From CAZDYP01 sp964509505 (GTDB lineage Bacteria; Chloroflexota; Anaerolineae; JACRMK01): DNA of 39,980 nt. Below are positions 1 through 7,481 of the stretch, in pieces. Position numbers and translations under genes: made by a program. Numbering within the stretch: the first letter of the stretch is position 1; every line of letters begins with the position of its first letter. The notes below the pieces were generated by a model. It searched no databases and was not told where the DNA came from. It saw only the letters and a program-made list of their open reading frames with translations. Location: positions 1-39,980 of the forward strand of contig CAZDYP010000019.1 of assembly GCA_964509505.1 (NCBI GenBank). Reading direction: 5' to 3'.

Positions 1-56
1 TTAGCCATGAGTCATGTGTCCTTCATCGTTAGTTTTTATGCTTGTGGTGGTGGCGT

Positions 57-155
57 GACTGTCAGCGGATTTTGAGAACGAATTGAACGGAAGCGCACCT
101 ATTCCGTTCCCTCCATTCAATCCGTTCAATCCGCTCCCCGAATCCGTTGACAGTC
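57..155. repeat. Inverted repeat with tandem-word interior
   Basis: A 15-bp arm at 57-71 (GACTGTCAGCGGATT) is matched in inverted orientation at 141-155 with one mismatch. The interior has further inverted matches (GAACGGAA against TTCCGTTC) and a tandem word, ATTCAATCCGTTCAATCCG. It lies just downstream of the broken methyltransferase stop. It may act as a transcript-end hairpin or be a small non-autonomous repeat. Bases 1-56 show no recognisable feature. Confidence 0.5.
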
Positions 156-160
156 AATCC

Positions 161-1021
161 CTACGGCACCCGTCCCACCACCAGCACATATCCCTCTCGC
201 CAATAGAAGTCAGGCTGATTGCAAATGTGGTCAGGCGAATCAACGCCTCTCAATGCGCGCCACAGTGCTAACTCTTGAGTGGGCAAATCCAGCGTTTCTG
301 CTAAGTTTGCCCACCACTTGAGCACTGCGCCCATAAACTCTCTTTCGATCGGACGCAACGGCGCGCAGCGTTCCACTAAAGTTGTTTTGCGCCAGCTGTC
401 AATCAAGCCGGCTGCACGAAACCACTTAGGTAACTCAATTGCCCGTAGGCAGCCGCTCAACTGAACGTCTCCATGCTGCTGAGCCGCTTCAAAAAGATGC
501 CACATCAAGGTCGAAGTTGTAGGTTGAGTCTGCTAGTTTGTAGCCTCAGCCTCTTTGACAGCCACGAGACCGCCAGCCCGCACCACGCGGCGAAATTCGG
601 CAAGTATTGTGGGCAATTCTTGATCCGTGAAGTATTGAGACACATTGGCATTCCACACGGTGTCGAAGATATTGTCTTCGTAGGGAAGCGCAGTGACGCT
701 ACCCACGCAAGCTTCCACCATGCAAGGAAATTTGCCTGACTTCACCTGCGCCTCAACAGCTGCCACATTTTCTGGCGCGAAATCGAGCGCGCTGATTTTG
801 CCATTCGCGCCAACCAGCTCTGCCATCAACGGCAGGAAACTGCCGCCCCCACACCCCGCATCCAACACATGCCAACCGGGTTGGATGCCCACCGAACGCA
901 ACATCGCTTCATATTCAGGTTGGCACGTCAGGAAATGACTGTCTAAGTAAGAAGCCTCTGCCAGCGCATGACCCGTTGAGGTCATGGCATGGCTATGGGA
1001 CGACTGCATTTGTTCGCTCAT
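161..1021 (-). pseudogene. Class I SAM-dependent methyltransferase, interrupted by in-frame amber stop
   Basis: Residues 1-162 carry a class I Rossmann methyltransferase core with motif I VLDAGCGGGSFLP, the acidic post-II region SALDFAP and the post-I strand FDTVWNANV. A TAG at 533-535 ends this ORF after KEAEATN. The same frame stays open for about 124 more codons to a TAG at 161-163. That stretch encodes a plausible methyltransferase C-terminus (MWHLFEAAQQHGD, LPKWFRAAGL, REGYVLVVGR). Together they give about 287 residues, a normal size for the family. The 5' end looks healthy: GAGGAGG lies about 6 bases before ATG 1021. The substrate cannot be told. It could be a nonsense pseudogene, a tolerated truncation, a readthrough site or a sequencing error; no second ribosome-binding site is visible for the downstream part. 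It follows the Uma2 gene by 28 bases on the same strand. Confidence 0.75.
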
Positions 1022-1049
1022 CGGTTCCTCCTCAGATTTTTTATCGTGC

Positions 1050-1676
1050 TTAACTGATCACTCCCAACTCTTGCAACACCTTCAACGTGCTTGGCAATGG
1101 CTCTTGCCACAAATCGCTTGGGCGAATCCAGAAACCTTGCAACACGTGCGAATGAATTTTGCCAACCTGTTCTGCAATAACGACATAGCCATCGGAGGTC
1201 AGTTGATAAGCGCGCACACGACGATTCTGCGGATCAATCACCCAATACTCGCGCACGCCGATGCGCTCGTACTCCACGCGCTTGTCGTGCCAGTCACGTT
1301 CAACGCTATCGGCTGAGACGATTTCCATGATGAGGTCGGGCGCGCCCTCAATGCGCGTTTCGTGGATGATGTCTTGCCGTGCTTTGGAGACGAAACATAA
1401 ATCAGGCACACGACGCACACCCAACGCGCGAATTTCAACACTAGAGACAAATACTCTACCGAGTGTCCGCATATCAGCGAACAATCGAATCAATGCGGCA
1501 AGCCATCCGATCAAATCATTGTGCTGTGGTATTTCTGGCATGTGTAGAATCACCTCCCCCTTAACCCACTCGGCGCGCACGTCTTCGTCGCCGAAGAACG
1601 CTTCAAATTCTTCTTCCGTCATCGTCTGCGGCAATGTGGCAGCCAGTTGTTCAAGTGCCTGTTCTGATTCGCTCAT
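1050..1676 (-). CDS. Uma2 family (PD-(D/E)XK) endonuclease-like protein
   Basis: A 208-residue protein of the Uma2/DUF820 family, PD-(D/E)XK nuclease-fold proteins abundant in Cyanobacteria and Chloroflexota. The expected core is visible: VRRVPDLCFV (acidic Asp), DLIMEIVSADS (acidic Glu), HDKRVEYERIGVREYWVIDP (Lys), then the usual C-terminal strand region. The start at 1676 (MSESEQ) is chosen because GGAGGG lies about 5 bases upstream. An upstream in-frame ATG at 1784 would overlap the dehydrogenase gene and lacks such a site. The biological role of the family is poorly known, and most members are not linked to a specific restriction system. It sits 82 bases after the dehydrogenase, probably at the end of the same transcript. 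Confidence 0.85.
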   Translation of the reverse strand: MSESEQALEQLAATLPQTMTEEEFEAFFGDEDVRAEWVKGEVILHMPEIPQHNDLIGWLAALIRLFADMRTLGRVFVSSVEIRALGVRRVPDLCFVSKARQDIIHETRIEGAPDLIMEIVSADSVERDWHDKRVEYERIGVREYWVIDPQNRRVRAYQLTSDGYVVIAEQVGKIHSHVLQGFWIRPSDLWQEPLPSTLKVLQELGVIS

Positions 1677-1758
1677 CACGCCCTCCATTCTTTTGGGTGA
1701 CGACAAGGCGACTGACTCACTTCTTTTCATCGTGTCACCTTGTCCTCCCTTCACCCCG

Positions 1759-2643
1759 TCACTTCTTCCCCGCCCACTCCTCAATCAACGTCTTGATGGC
1801 AGAATGGTCGAGCTCGCCCTTGCCATTCGCCTTCAAGCTGTTCATCATCTGTTGCACGATGCCCGTGAGCATGAGCGGCACGCCATACTCCTTGCCCGTC
1901 GCCATCGCGATGTTCAAGTCCTTCTCGTGCAGCTTCACGCGGAAACCCGGCTTGAAGTTGCGATCTAACATGCGTTGCCCATGCACGTCGAGAATGCGCG
2001 ACTGCGCGAAACCGCCGAGCAATGCTTGCCGCACCTTCGCCGCGTCCACGCCCGCTTGCTCCGCCAATGTCAACGCCTCGCTCACGGCGGTGATGGTCAA
2101 CGCGACGACGATTTGATTGGCGGCTTTGCACACTTGCCCCGCGCCCGACTCGCCGATATGCACGATGTTCTTGCCCATCGCCTGAAAGATAGGCAAAGCG
2201 CGCTCGAAGCCTGCGACGGTACCGCCAACCATGATCGAAAGCGCCGCATTGATCGCGCCTGCTTCACCGCCGCTCACAGGCGCATCGAGCATCGTCAGCC
2301 CGCGCGCCTCAGCCTCTTTCGCCAACTTGCGCGCGACGATGGGCGAGATGGTGGACATGTCAATGATGAGCGAGCCGGCCTGCGCGCCCGCGAACACGCC
2401 GTTCGGTCCCGCGACGACCGCTTCGACATCAGGCGAATCGGGCACCATCGTGATGACGACTTCGGATTGTGACGCGACCTCTTGCGGATTCATTGCCGCT
2501 TTCGCACCTTCTTTAGCGAGCTCATCCACTGCGCCGCGCGAGCGATTATGCGTGACGAGCGTATAGCCCGCCTTCAGCAAATTACGCGCCATCGGCTTGC
2601 CCATGATGCCGAGACCAATGAAACCAACGGTAGGGAGAGACAT
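1759..2643 (-). CDS. NAD(P)-dependent 2-hydroxy-3-oxopropionate reductase / 3-hydroxyisobutyrate dehydrogenase family
   Basis: A 294-residue beta-hydroxyacid dehydrogenase, full length for the family. The N-terminus has the nucleotide-binding GFIGLGIMGKPMARNL, the substrate-binding DAPVSGGEAGA lies near residue 120, and the catalytic-lysine segment GQVCKAANQIV near residue 170. The C-terminal helical domain ends EEWAGKK. The start at 2643 is supported by AAAGGA seven bases upstream; an ATG 96 bases earlier is in the spacer. Tartronate semialdehyde reductase (GarR/GlxR type) is the preferred activity because hydroxypyruvate isomerase lies two genes upstream on the same strand. Both enzymes act on the C3 products of glyoxylate carboligation. 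A 3-hydroxyisobutyrate dehydrogenase or succinic-semialdehyde reductase role cannot be excluded. No glyoxylate carboligase is in the window. Confidence 0.85.
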   Translation of the reverse strand: MSLPTVGFIGLGIMGKPMARNLLKAGYTLVTHNRSRGAVDELAKEGAKAAMNPQEVASQSEVVITMVPDSPDVEAVVAGPNGVFAGAQAGSLIIDMSTISPIVARKLAKEAEARGLTMLDAPVSGGEAGAINAALSIMVGGTVAGFERALPIFQAMGKNIVHIGESGAGQVCKAANQIVVALTITAVSEALTLAEQAGVDAAKVRQALLGGFAQSRILDVHGQRMLDRNFKPGFRVKLHEKDLNIAMATGKEYGVPLMLTGIVQQMMNSLKANGKGELDHSAIKTLIEEWAGKK

Positions 2644-2679
2644 AAAAGTTCCTTTAGAAATTGATTGAGTAAATGTGCG

Positions 2680-2741
2680 GCGTGAAACGTGACCTGTGAG
2701 ACATTCCCAATCGCTCGTGCCACACAGCTCACGTTTCACGC
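2680..2741. repeat. Inverted word repeat (GTGAAAC) overlapping a stop codon
   Basis: GCGTGAAACGTGA at 2680-2692 is matched perfectly in inverted orientation at 2729-2741. The right arm contains the TGA stop of the SRPBCC gene (2736-2738). Its word, GTGAAAC, is of the same style as other arrays in this window. Confidence 0.6.
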
Positions 2742-3185
2742 TTCATGCGATTCTAGCGCCCGCTTCAAATTCTGCACGGCTTTTTCCGACTCGCCGCGCA
2801 TGTAATTGGCGAAGGCTGCTTCGAGCGGCGTGCCTGCGATGGCGGCGACGTGGAACTCAAGGTCGCGCGTGAACTGTGTGCCGCCGTCTTTTTCCTCGAA
2901 AGCGTACATCAAGCGCATGGACGATTGCCCATCCGCGCTCTGAATATCCCACACAACTTTTTGCAGCGGCGCATGCTCGACGACTTTCCAATCGCCTTCA
3001 ATGTCGCGCCCCATCAAACTCGCGCGCTCGCGCGTCACATCGCCCAGCTGCACGGGGCGCTCGGTCACGCCGCTCACGCCGAGCGAGTTTGGGTGATAGT
3101 GGGGCCAATGTTTCGGCGTCGTCGCATAGGCGAACACGATGGCGAGCGGGCGGGCGATGTGGACGGTGTTGATGGTACGGGACAT
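2736..3185 (-). CDS. SRPBCC family protein (polyketide cyclase/START-like)
   Basis: A 149-residue single-domain protein with the SRPBCC/Bet v1-like pattern. It begins with IARPLAIVFAYATTPKHWPHYHP (N-terminal strand and the W/P-rich helix), has a central strand with GDVTRERASL and GDWKVVEHAPLQKVVWDI, and ends in a long C-terminal helix (MRGESEKAVQNLKRALE). Such folds bind hydrophobic ligands; no catalytic residues can be inferred. The start at 3185 is set by GGAGGGG about 4 bases upstream. Two upstream in-frame ATGs would overlap the end of the isomerase gene. It begins 11 bases after the isomerase stop, so co-transcription is likely, but a link to glyoxylate metabolism is not obvious. Confidence 0.8.
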   Translation of the reverse strand: MSRTINTVHIARPLAIVFAYATTPKHWPHYHPNSLGVSGVTERPVQLGDVTRERASLMGRDIEGDWKVVEHAPLQKVVWDIQSADGQSSMRLMYAFEEKDGGTQFTRDLEFHVAAIAGTPLEAAFANYMRGESEKAVQNLKRALESHEA

Positions 3186-3196
3186 AACCCCTCCAG

Positions 3197-4006
3197 TCAT
3201 TTCAGCTTGAGTTCGCTCGCCTTGCACCCATCCCGCTTGCCTTCGGGAATCCATTGGCACGACGCTTCGGGCGTCGTGCTGGCAAGATACTCAAGTCCGA
3301 TGTAGCCATTGTAGCCTGAATCTTCAATCGCCTGAAAAATCGCGTGATAGTTCATCTCGCCCGTGCCGGGTTCGTGGCGGCCCGGATGATCGGCGACTTG
3401 GATGTGCGCGATGTGCTTGAGATGACGTTGGATGTGCCCAATGACATCGCCCTCCATGCGCTGCATGTGATAGGCGTCGTATTGCAAGCGCACCGACGCC
3501 GAGTTGAAGCGCTCGACAAATTTCACCCCAGCGGGCGTGTTGCCAAGCAGATACTTTGGCGTGTCGAACAAATTGAGCGGCTCAACCATGAGGGTGACGC
3601 CGTATGACTGCGCGCTGGGCAACGCCCAACGAAAATTTTCTTCCACGATGGCGAGCTGTTCATCGCGCGGCGCGCCTGTGTCGTTGCCGACGAGACAATT
3701 GAGGCGTGTGTTGCCGACGCGCTTCGCAAAATTCACGGCGACTTGAAACGCTTCACGCCATTCGTCACGTCGCGCAGGGTCGTTGGCGTAGCCACGGTCG
3801 CCTTTGGCGATGTCGCCCGCGTCCATGTTGTGCAGCGCGACGGTCAAGCCAAGCGTTTGAATCGCGCTGGCGATGTCGTCAAGGTTCTCGCCGCGAGGCC
3901 ACAAAAACTCGATGGCTGTGAAACCTGCCTCTTTCGCTTTATGCAACCGTGTCACAAACGGTTGGTCGCGCCAGAGCATTGAAACATTGACACAAAAATT
4001 GAGCAT
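3197..4006 (-). CDS. hyi: Hydroxypyruvate isomerase
   Basis: A 269-residue TIM-barrel of the AP-endonuclease-2/xylose-isomerase-like superfamily, matching the length of hydroxypyruvate isomerases. The N-terminus FCVNVSMLWRDQPFVTRL, the segment FTAIEFLWP and HNMDAGDIAKGDRG are characteristic of Hyi. The two metal-binding acids fall in LMVEPLNLFDTP and GYIGLEYLA. The enzyme interconverts hydroxypyruvate and tartronate semialdehyde. The neighbouring reductase gene would reduce tartronate semialdehyde to glycerate, so the pair forms the lower glyoxylate-to-glycerate branch. A GAGGAC site lies about 8 bases before ATG 4006. It is the first gene of a minus-strand run that includes the SRPBCC, dehydrogenase, Uma2 and methyltransferase genes. 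Confidence 0.88.
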   Translation of the reverse strand: MLNFCVNVSMLWRDQPFVTRLHKAKEAGFTAIEFLWPRGENLDDIASAIQTLGLTVALHNMDAGDIAKGDRGYANDPARRDEWREAFQVAVNFAKRVGNTRLNCLVGNDTGAPRDEQLAIVEENFRWALPSAQSYGVTLMVEPLNLFDTPKYLLGNTPAGVKFVERFNSASVRLQYDAYHMQRMEGDVIGHIQRHLKHIAHIQVADHPGRHEPGTGEMNYHAIFQAIEDSGYNGYIGLEYLASTTPEASCQWIPEGKRDGCKASELKLK

Positions 4007-4029
4007 GGGAAGTCCTCACAAAACAAAGT

Positions 4030-4107
4030 GGGCGCAGTGATGTTTCTGCTCTCACTGCGCCCCTACTTTACACTAGGCTTTCAATCATATCAAGACCAAC
4101 ATTGTGG
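4030..4107. repeat. Hairpin plus copy of the NUDIX-gene 3' end
   Basis: A perfect 11-bp inverted repeat (GGGCGCAGTGA, 4030-4040 with 4052-4062) is followed by TACTTTACACTAGGCTTTC and further bases (to about 4107). These repeat, with few changes, the sequence at 6261-6297 that forms the 3' end of the NUDIX gene. That site is also preceded by a GC-rich hairpin (6227-6259). The copy looks like a fragment of a duplicated gene end. Confidence 0.6.
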
Positions 4108-4280
4108 ATATGACCAACGCGCCACTTGCACTTTGTCGCGTTTGCCTTTCCACGCTTCGCAGTACACCGGAGAGATTATTCAAGCGGTTTAGTAGCACGC
4201 CAACGATGATGCCGCCGAAGTCAATCAACGCCACGAGGATGTTCTCTTTCTCTGTAAGAAAGTCCCAGATGTCGTTCCAC
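4085..4280 (-). other. Possible remnant coding sequence, unrecognised
   Basis: A minus-strand frame reads WDFLTEKENILVALIDFGG followed by IIVGVLLNRLNNL, hydrophobic and protein-like. The frame runs out at a TGA inside the NUDIX-tail copy, and its 5' part is merely the antisense of the duplicated HepT tail. No start or ribosome-binding site is convincing. It may be what is left of a small gene between two duplicated ends, and no family was recognised. Confidence 0.2.
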
Positions 4281-4381
4281 GCGCTTAGGTGATTTCGACG
4301 CTTACGCGGCAGCGATTCACGCCTATTTACGACGCGAACAAGATCGCCCAGCGGAATCTTAGTTATCAAATAACCCTAACT
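4281..4381 (+). pseudogene. Duplicated 3' end of a hepT gene
   Basis: Bases 4281-4362 encode RLGDFDAYAAAIHAYLRREQ and a short tail to TAG. This matches the last residues of the intact HepT ending at 6149, with a constant offset of 1787 bases and no indel. Similarity runs about 19 bases past the stop. Nothing of the HepT body lies upstream. The segment also contains the final codons of the convergent DUF559 gene (stop 4359-4361), so the two gene ends overlap. It is a remnant of a second MntA-HepT copy or the scar of a local duplication. Confidence 0.8.
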
Positions 4382-5171
4382 GCCTCGCCTCTATCACGGG
4401 TGAAGCGGGTTTCGGAGGGGGGCGGCGTTGTCCTGCAAGCCCGCCTAGCGCTTTAATTTTCTCCGCTATTTTCGGTACGCAATAGCTCGTTAATTCCTCG
4501 TTGATTTGCTTCGTGGTGAAGCGCAACAAACTCCAACCTGCCGTCTCTAAGTCGTTATCGCGCACATTATCTGCGGCGGCGCGACTGCGTTCAGTGTGCC
4601 AATAGTCGCCATCTGTCTCGACGGCGATTTTGCCGTTCTCGCAATAGATGGCAAAGTCGAGGGCGTAGTCATGTTCTTCAATCTCAATATACTCTTGACG
4701 TTCCGCGTTGATTTTGCGGCGTTTCAATTCTGCCCACAACCGATCTTCCAATGGGCTTTCGTGATAAAGGTCGTTGATTTCTGTGGCGCGCGCAAATTTT
4801 TCCAACGTGGTGGGGATGAAAATGATGCGCCGCCACCGCCGACTCAAAATCGGATGATGCAGACGCTCAAGTGGTGATAAACTCAAGCGGTAATAGCGGC
4901 GATTGGTATGTTCATCCATCAATTCGTTGGGGAACAATTCACGCCGACTGACTTGGCGCACCTCCAACACCCGCGCGCTGTAATTCACTGCGTACGCTTC
5001 CTTGCCAAATTCTTTGGTTTGGTAGAAAGCCAAACGCTCAGGGGGCCAACAATCTTTGAGGCGACGTTCCACACTTGGCACAGGAATGCGATACCAGTGC
5101 TGGTTACGCGCGATATCCATATCGCTTTGTGTGCTGATGATGGCTATCAACACTTCACCGCGTCTGCCCAT
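4359..5171 (-). CDS. DUF559 domain (Vsr-like) endonuclease-family protein
   Basis: A 270-residue protein. The C-terminal half has the DUF559/very-short-patch-repair-like fold of PD-(D/E)XK nucleases: SPLEDRLWAELKRRKINAE, then YALDFAIYCENGKIAVETDG with the catalytic-type Asp, Glu and Asp, then a basic helix and WSLLRFTTKQINE. The N-terminal region (GEVLIAIISTQSDMDIA, WYRIPVPSVE) is a separate, less known part that may bind a partner. The start at 5171 (MGRRGEV) is supported by GAGGTGAC a few bases upstream; the ATG 51 bases earlier would leave less room for the divergent mntA promoter. It lies head to head with mntA-hepT. A DNA-cleaving role is a family-level inference, with no associated methylase seen. 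Confidence 0.8.
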   Translation of the reverse strand: MGRRGEVLIAIISTQSDMDIARNQHWYRIPVPSVERRLKDCWPPERLAFYQTKEFGKEAYAVNYSARVLEVRQVSRRELFPNELMDEHTNRRYYRLSLSPLERLHHPILSRRWRRIIFIPTTLEKFARATEINDLYHESPLEDRLWAELKRRKINAERQEYIEIEEHDYALDFAIYCENGKIAVETDGDYWHTERSRAAADNVRDNDLETAGWSLLRFTTKQINEELTSYCVPKIAEKIKALGGLAGQRRPPPKPASPVIEARQLGLFDN

Positions 5172-5207
5172 ACTGTCACCTCTGCACGACCACTTGACCA
5201 CATCCTT

Positions 5208-5236
5208 TTGTTCCACGTCCAACCTGTGTCTATAAT
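5208..5236 (+). promoter_or_regulatory. Promoter of mntA-hepT, leaderless arrangement
   Basis: TTGTTC (5208-5213), a 17-base spacer and a consensus TATAAT (5231-5236). Only six bases separate the -10 box from the ATG of mntA, so the transcript should start at or next to the start codon. No Shine-Dalgarno sequence is present. Confidence 0.6.
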
Positions 5237-5242
5237 AATTGC

Positions 5243-5713
5243 ATGAACACAGCGCGCCTCACAATCACTCAAATCCAGCCATTGCCTCCATGCTTGAACG
5301 AGTCTGCGCTCGTCGCCTATCTGGCGACGCAACCCGACATCGCGGCGGCTTATCTTTTTGGCTCGTGGGCGACGGGGGGCGTTCACGCGCAATCGGATGT
5401 GGACATCGCCATCTTGCTCACTCGCGCTGATGACGCGCTCGCCATCGCCGCCCGACGGTTGCAGCTCATCAACGCGCTCGCGCCGTTTGCCGATTGTGAG
5501 ATGGATGTCGTTATCCTCAACACCGCCTCGACGCTGCTACAGCATGAAGTCGTGCGTTGTCGTCGTTTGCTCTATGAGGCTGACCGCATGGCGCGCCTTG
5601 ATTTCGAGGTGCGCGCTGGCAAGCAATATGCTGATGAGCAACCGCACCGTGATTTCTTCGCGCAAGCCATGTTCAAAGAAATTCAGGAGGGCCGTTTTGG
5701 TGGACGCCGATAA
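5243..5713 (+). CDS. mntA: MntA-type minimal nucleotidyltransferase antitoxin
   Basis: A 156-residue MNT-domain protein. The active-site pattern GSX10DXD is intact as GSWATGGVHAQSDVDIAIL near residues 40-58, and a third acid follows in CEMDVVILN. Known MntA antitoxins use ATP to adenylylate a tyrosine of the HepT toxin and so inactivate it. The next gene is a HepT with the matching motif, and it starts inside this gene (14-base overlap), which argues strongly for a toxin-antitoxin pair. The ATG at 5243 follows a consensus -10 box by six bases and has no Shine-Dalgarno site. Confidence 0.9.
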   Translation: MNTARLTITQIQPLPPCLNESALVAYLATQPDIAAAYLFGSWATGGVHAQSDVDIAILLTRADDALAIAARRLQLINALAPFADCEMDVVILNTASTLLQHEVVRCRRLLYEADRMARLDFEVRAGKQYADEQPHRDFFAQAMFKEIQEGRFGGRR

Positions 5714-6149
5714 GATCGTGCTTGACCGTTTAGAGTTTCTCCGCAATGAAGTGCATTATCTGAAAAGCGAACGCGATCAAGCGCTCTCGTTGAGCGCTTA
5801 CACTACCAACGTGCGCCTCCGCAAAGCCACAGAACGCAGCCTGCATCTAGCGATTGAAGCGTGTCTCGATATTGGGCGCCGCCTGATCGCGCTCAATGGT
5901 TGGACACAACCCGAAAACAATCAAGCCGTTTTTCAAATTCTTGCGACCGAAGGTGTGGTCTCCGACACACTATTGCCGACCTTGCTGGATATGACGCGCT
6001 TTCGTAACCTCATTGTCCACGATTACACGCGCATAGACGATGCCATCGTCTATACGATCTTGACCAAGCGCTTAGGTGATTTCGACGCTTACGCTACAGC
6101 GATTCACGCCTATTTACAGCGCGAGCAAGATGGCTCAGAAGAATCTTAG
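5700..6149 (+). CDS. hepT: HepT-type HEPN ribonuclease toxin
   Basis: A 149-residue HepT/DUF86 family HEPN protein. The RX4HXY motif is intact as RNLIVHDY near residue 105; in this family Arg and His form the RNase centre and Tyr is the target of MntA adenylylation. GTG at 5700 is chosen as start because AGGAGGG ends nine bases upstream and the resulting protein begins at the family N-terminus (DADKIVLDRLEFL). The open frame extends far upstream only because it runs antisense-free across mntA. The gene overlaps mntA by 14 bases, suggesting translational coupling. Its 3' end is duplicated at 4281-4381. Confidence 0.9.
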   Translation: MDADKIVLDRLEFLRNEVHYLKSERDQALSLSAYTTNVRLRKATERSLHLAIEACLDIGRRLIALNGWTQPENNQAVFQILATEGVVSDTLLPTLLDMTRFRNLIVHDYTRIDDAIVYTILTKRLGDFDAYATAIHAYLQREQDGSEES

Positions 6150-6226
6150 CTATCAAACAACCTCAACTATCTCACTTCTGCTCGATGCTCAACGCTATCC
6201 TCTTTACGCTTGTCCACAAATAACGC

Positions 6227-6259
6227 GGGCGCGGCTGGTTTTCACCCATCGCCGCGCCC
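6227..6259. terminator. GC-rich hairpin between convergent hepT and NUDIX genes
   Basis: GGGCGCGGC (6227-6235) pairs perfectly with GCCGCGCCC (6251-6259) around a 15-base loop. It lies between two convergent stop codons. A strong U-tract is lacking, so termination is an inference from position. Confidence 0.45.
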
Positions 6260-6269
6260 ATACTTTACA

Positions 6270-6818
6270 CTAGGCTTTCAATCGTATCAAGGTCAATGCC
6301 GCTAACGTCGCCCAACTCGCTAGCTTGAACTCATGGTTCAGCCCCACCGCTTCCAGCTCAGCGCGACTGAGCAGCAACAGCTCATGCTCCTCCAAATCAT
6401 CGGAGGGTAGCGCGTTGGTACGCCACGCGTCGATGGCGAGATAACAATATGCTGTGCCAGCGCCGCGATTGCCATCCACTACATACTTGCCCAAGTCAAT
6501 CCATTCCGTTGATGCGTAACCCGCTTCTTCTTGCAGTTCACGTTGCGCGGCGGCTAACGGGTCTTCGCCTGTTTCGATGTAACCAGCGACGGGCGCGCGC
6601 GTCGTGCCTGCAACAGCGTATTTTGTTTGGCGAAAGCACACGAACTGTTGGTCTGTGGTCACTGCCAACACATTCACGTAATCGGGCGTGATGAGCCACG
6701 GCCAATTTTCGATCACACGCCCATCAGGCAAGCCGACGGTATGGCTCTCGACAGTCAGCCATTTGCTGTGATTGAGGATGACGTGGCGGGAAAGAGTTTG
6801 CCAAGGTTGCATGGGCAT
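6270..6818 (-). CDS. NUDIX hydrolase, ADP-ribose pyrophosphatase-like
   Basis: A 182-residue protein with a perfect NUDIX box, GX5EX7REUXEEXGU, running from GYIETGE to QEEAGY near residues 79-101. Upstream is the strand region VNVLAVTTDQQFVCFRQTKY, with RAPVAGYIE typical of NUDIX ADP-sugar hydrolases. The likely reaction is Mg-dependent cleavage of a nucleoside-diphosphate linkage; ADP-ribose or a related sugar nucleotide is only a guess. It starts one base after the PIN toxin stop (TAG-T-ATG) and is the last gene of a run with gatB and the antitoxin. A second possible ATG lies at 6812. Confidence 0.85.
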   Translation of the reverse strand: MPMQPWQTLSRHVILNHSKWLTVESHTVGLPDGRVIENWPWLITPDYVNVLAVTTDQQFVCFRQTKYAVAGTTRAPVAGYIETGEDPLAAAQRELQEEAGYASTEWIDLGKYVVDGNRGAGTAYCYLAIDAWRTNALPSDDLEEHELLLLSRAELEAVGLNHEFKLASWATLAALTLIRLKA

Positions 6819-6819
6819 A

Positions 6820-7218
6820 CTACCAAATTATTTTGATACCAGCCGCTTGAATTTTATGGTCTTTGGTAATCAACGGTACACCCAATTGCAGCGCTGTTGC
6901 TGCAATGATACGATCAGGCATTTCAGGCACAATACTGCGATCAATGTTTTGTACTTGAAACGCCAGTGCCTGATCTATTGGCACAACCGCAAGCACACTG
7001 CCTACAGAATTTAGCTCTCGTTGCAACTTGGCTAGCGCCGCTCCAGGAATGCGTCCCTTTTCCGTCAGGCAAATAATCTCGATCAGACTGATTGCAGGTA
7101 CTCCAATGGGCTCACCTAAACGGGTCGCTTCGTCACATGCGTCACGCGCAGCAGTGGATAGCTGCGTATCTGCCAATAAATACCAGATTAGGGCATGAGT
7201 ATCGGCAACGGCATACAT
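6820..7218 (-). CDS. PIN-domain toxin (VapC-like ribonuclease)
   Basis: A 132-residue PIN protein. The four acidic positions of the active site are visible: AVADTHALIWYL (Asp), ISLIEIICL (Glu), MPDRIIAATA (Asp) and ITKDHKI (Asp). VapC-type enzymes cut tRNA or other RNA, with Mg or Mn. The ATG at 7216-7218 overlaps the TGA of the antitoxin gene (TGATG), the usual coupling in VapBC-like modules. That overlap fixes the start; a longer upstream frame inside the antitoxin is rejected. Confidence 0.88.
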   Translation of the reverse strand: MYAVADTHALIWYLLADTQLSTAARDACDEATRLGEPIGVPAISLIEIICLTEKGRIPGAALAKLQRELNSVGSVLAVVPIDQALAFQVQNIDRSIVPEMPDRIIAATALQLGVPLITKDHKIQAAGIKIIW

Positions 7219-7463
7219 CACAGTCTCCGCTCTGCAAATTGTCCCCACAACTCTCGCCGCGCTTCTGTGATGTCTGCTTCGGTGACAGTAAATCCTTGCC
7301 ACAGCCCGTAGAGCGAACGCAATGGCTTATGCAGCGCAGAGGTTGTAGGTAGTTGCTGCGCTAAACCGCTTAAAATTCGTTCGACTAATTGTACTTGCTC
7401 ACGTAAAGATAGTTGATGGACTTGTCGCACTACCATCTCAACCGTGATTACGGGAGTTGTCAT
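7218..7463 (-). CDS. Antitoxin of PIN-domain module (VapB-like)
   Basis: An 81-residue protein lying directly before and overlapping a PIN toxin. It starts TPVITVEMVVRQVHQLSL, has an amphipathic helix REQVQLVERILSGL, and ends with LYGLWQGFTVTEADITEARR, which resembles small antitoxins paired with PIN toxins in Cyanobacteria and Chloroflexota. It probably binds the toxin through the C-terminal segment. AAGGAGGCG about 4 bases before ATG is a strong ribosome-binding site. It begins 18 bases after gatB, so an essential gene and a toxin module probably share a transcript. Confidence 0.75.
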   Translation of the reverse strand: MTTPVITVEMVVRQVHQLSLREQVQLVERILSGLAQQLPTTSALHKPLRSLYGLWQGFTVTEADITEARRELWGQFAERRL

Positions 7464-7481
7464 TTGGCGCCTCCTTATTTT

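Noticed and set aside
161..508. Independent 115-residue gene on the minus strand
   Set aside because: It is in the same frame as the methyltransferase upstream, has no ribosome-binding site, and reads as its C-terminus.
5358..5699. Long N-terminal extension of HepT
   Set aside because: It overlaps mntA in another frame and gives Arg/Ser-rich nonsense; GTG 5700 with AGGAGGG fits the family start.
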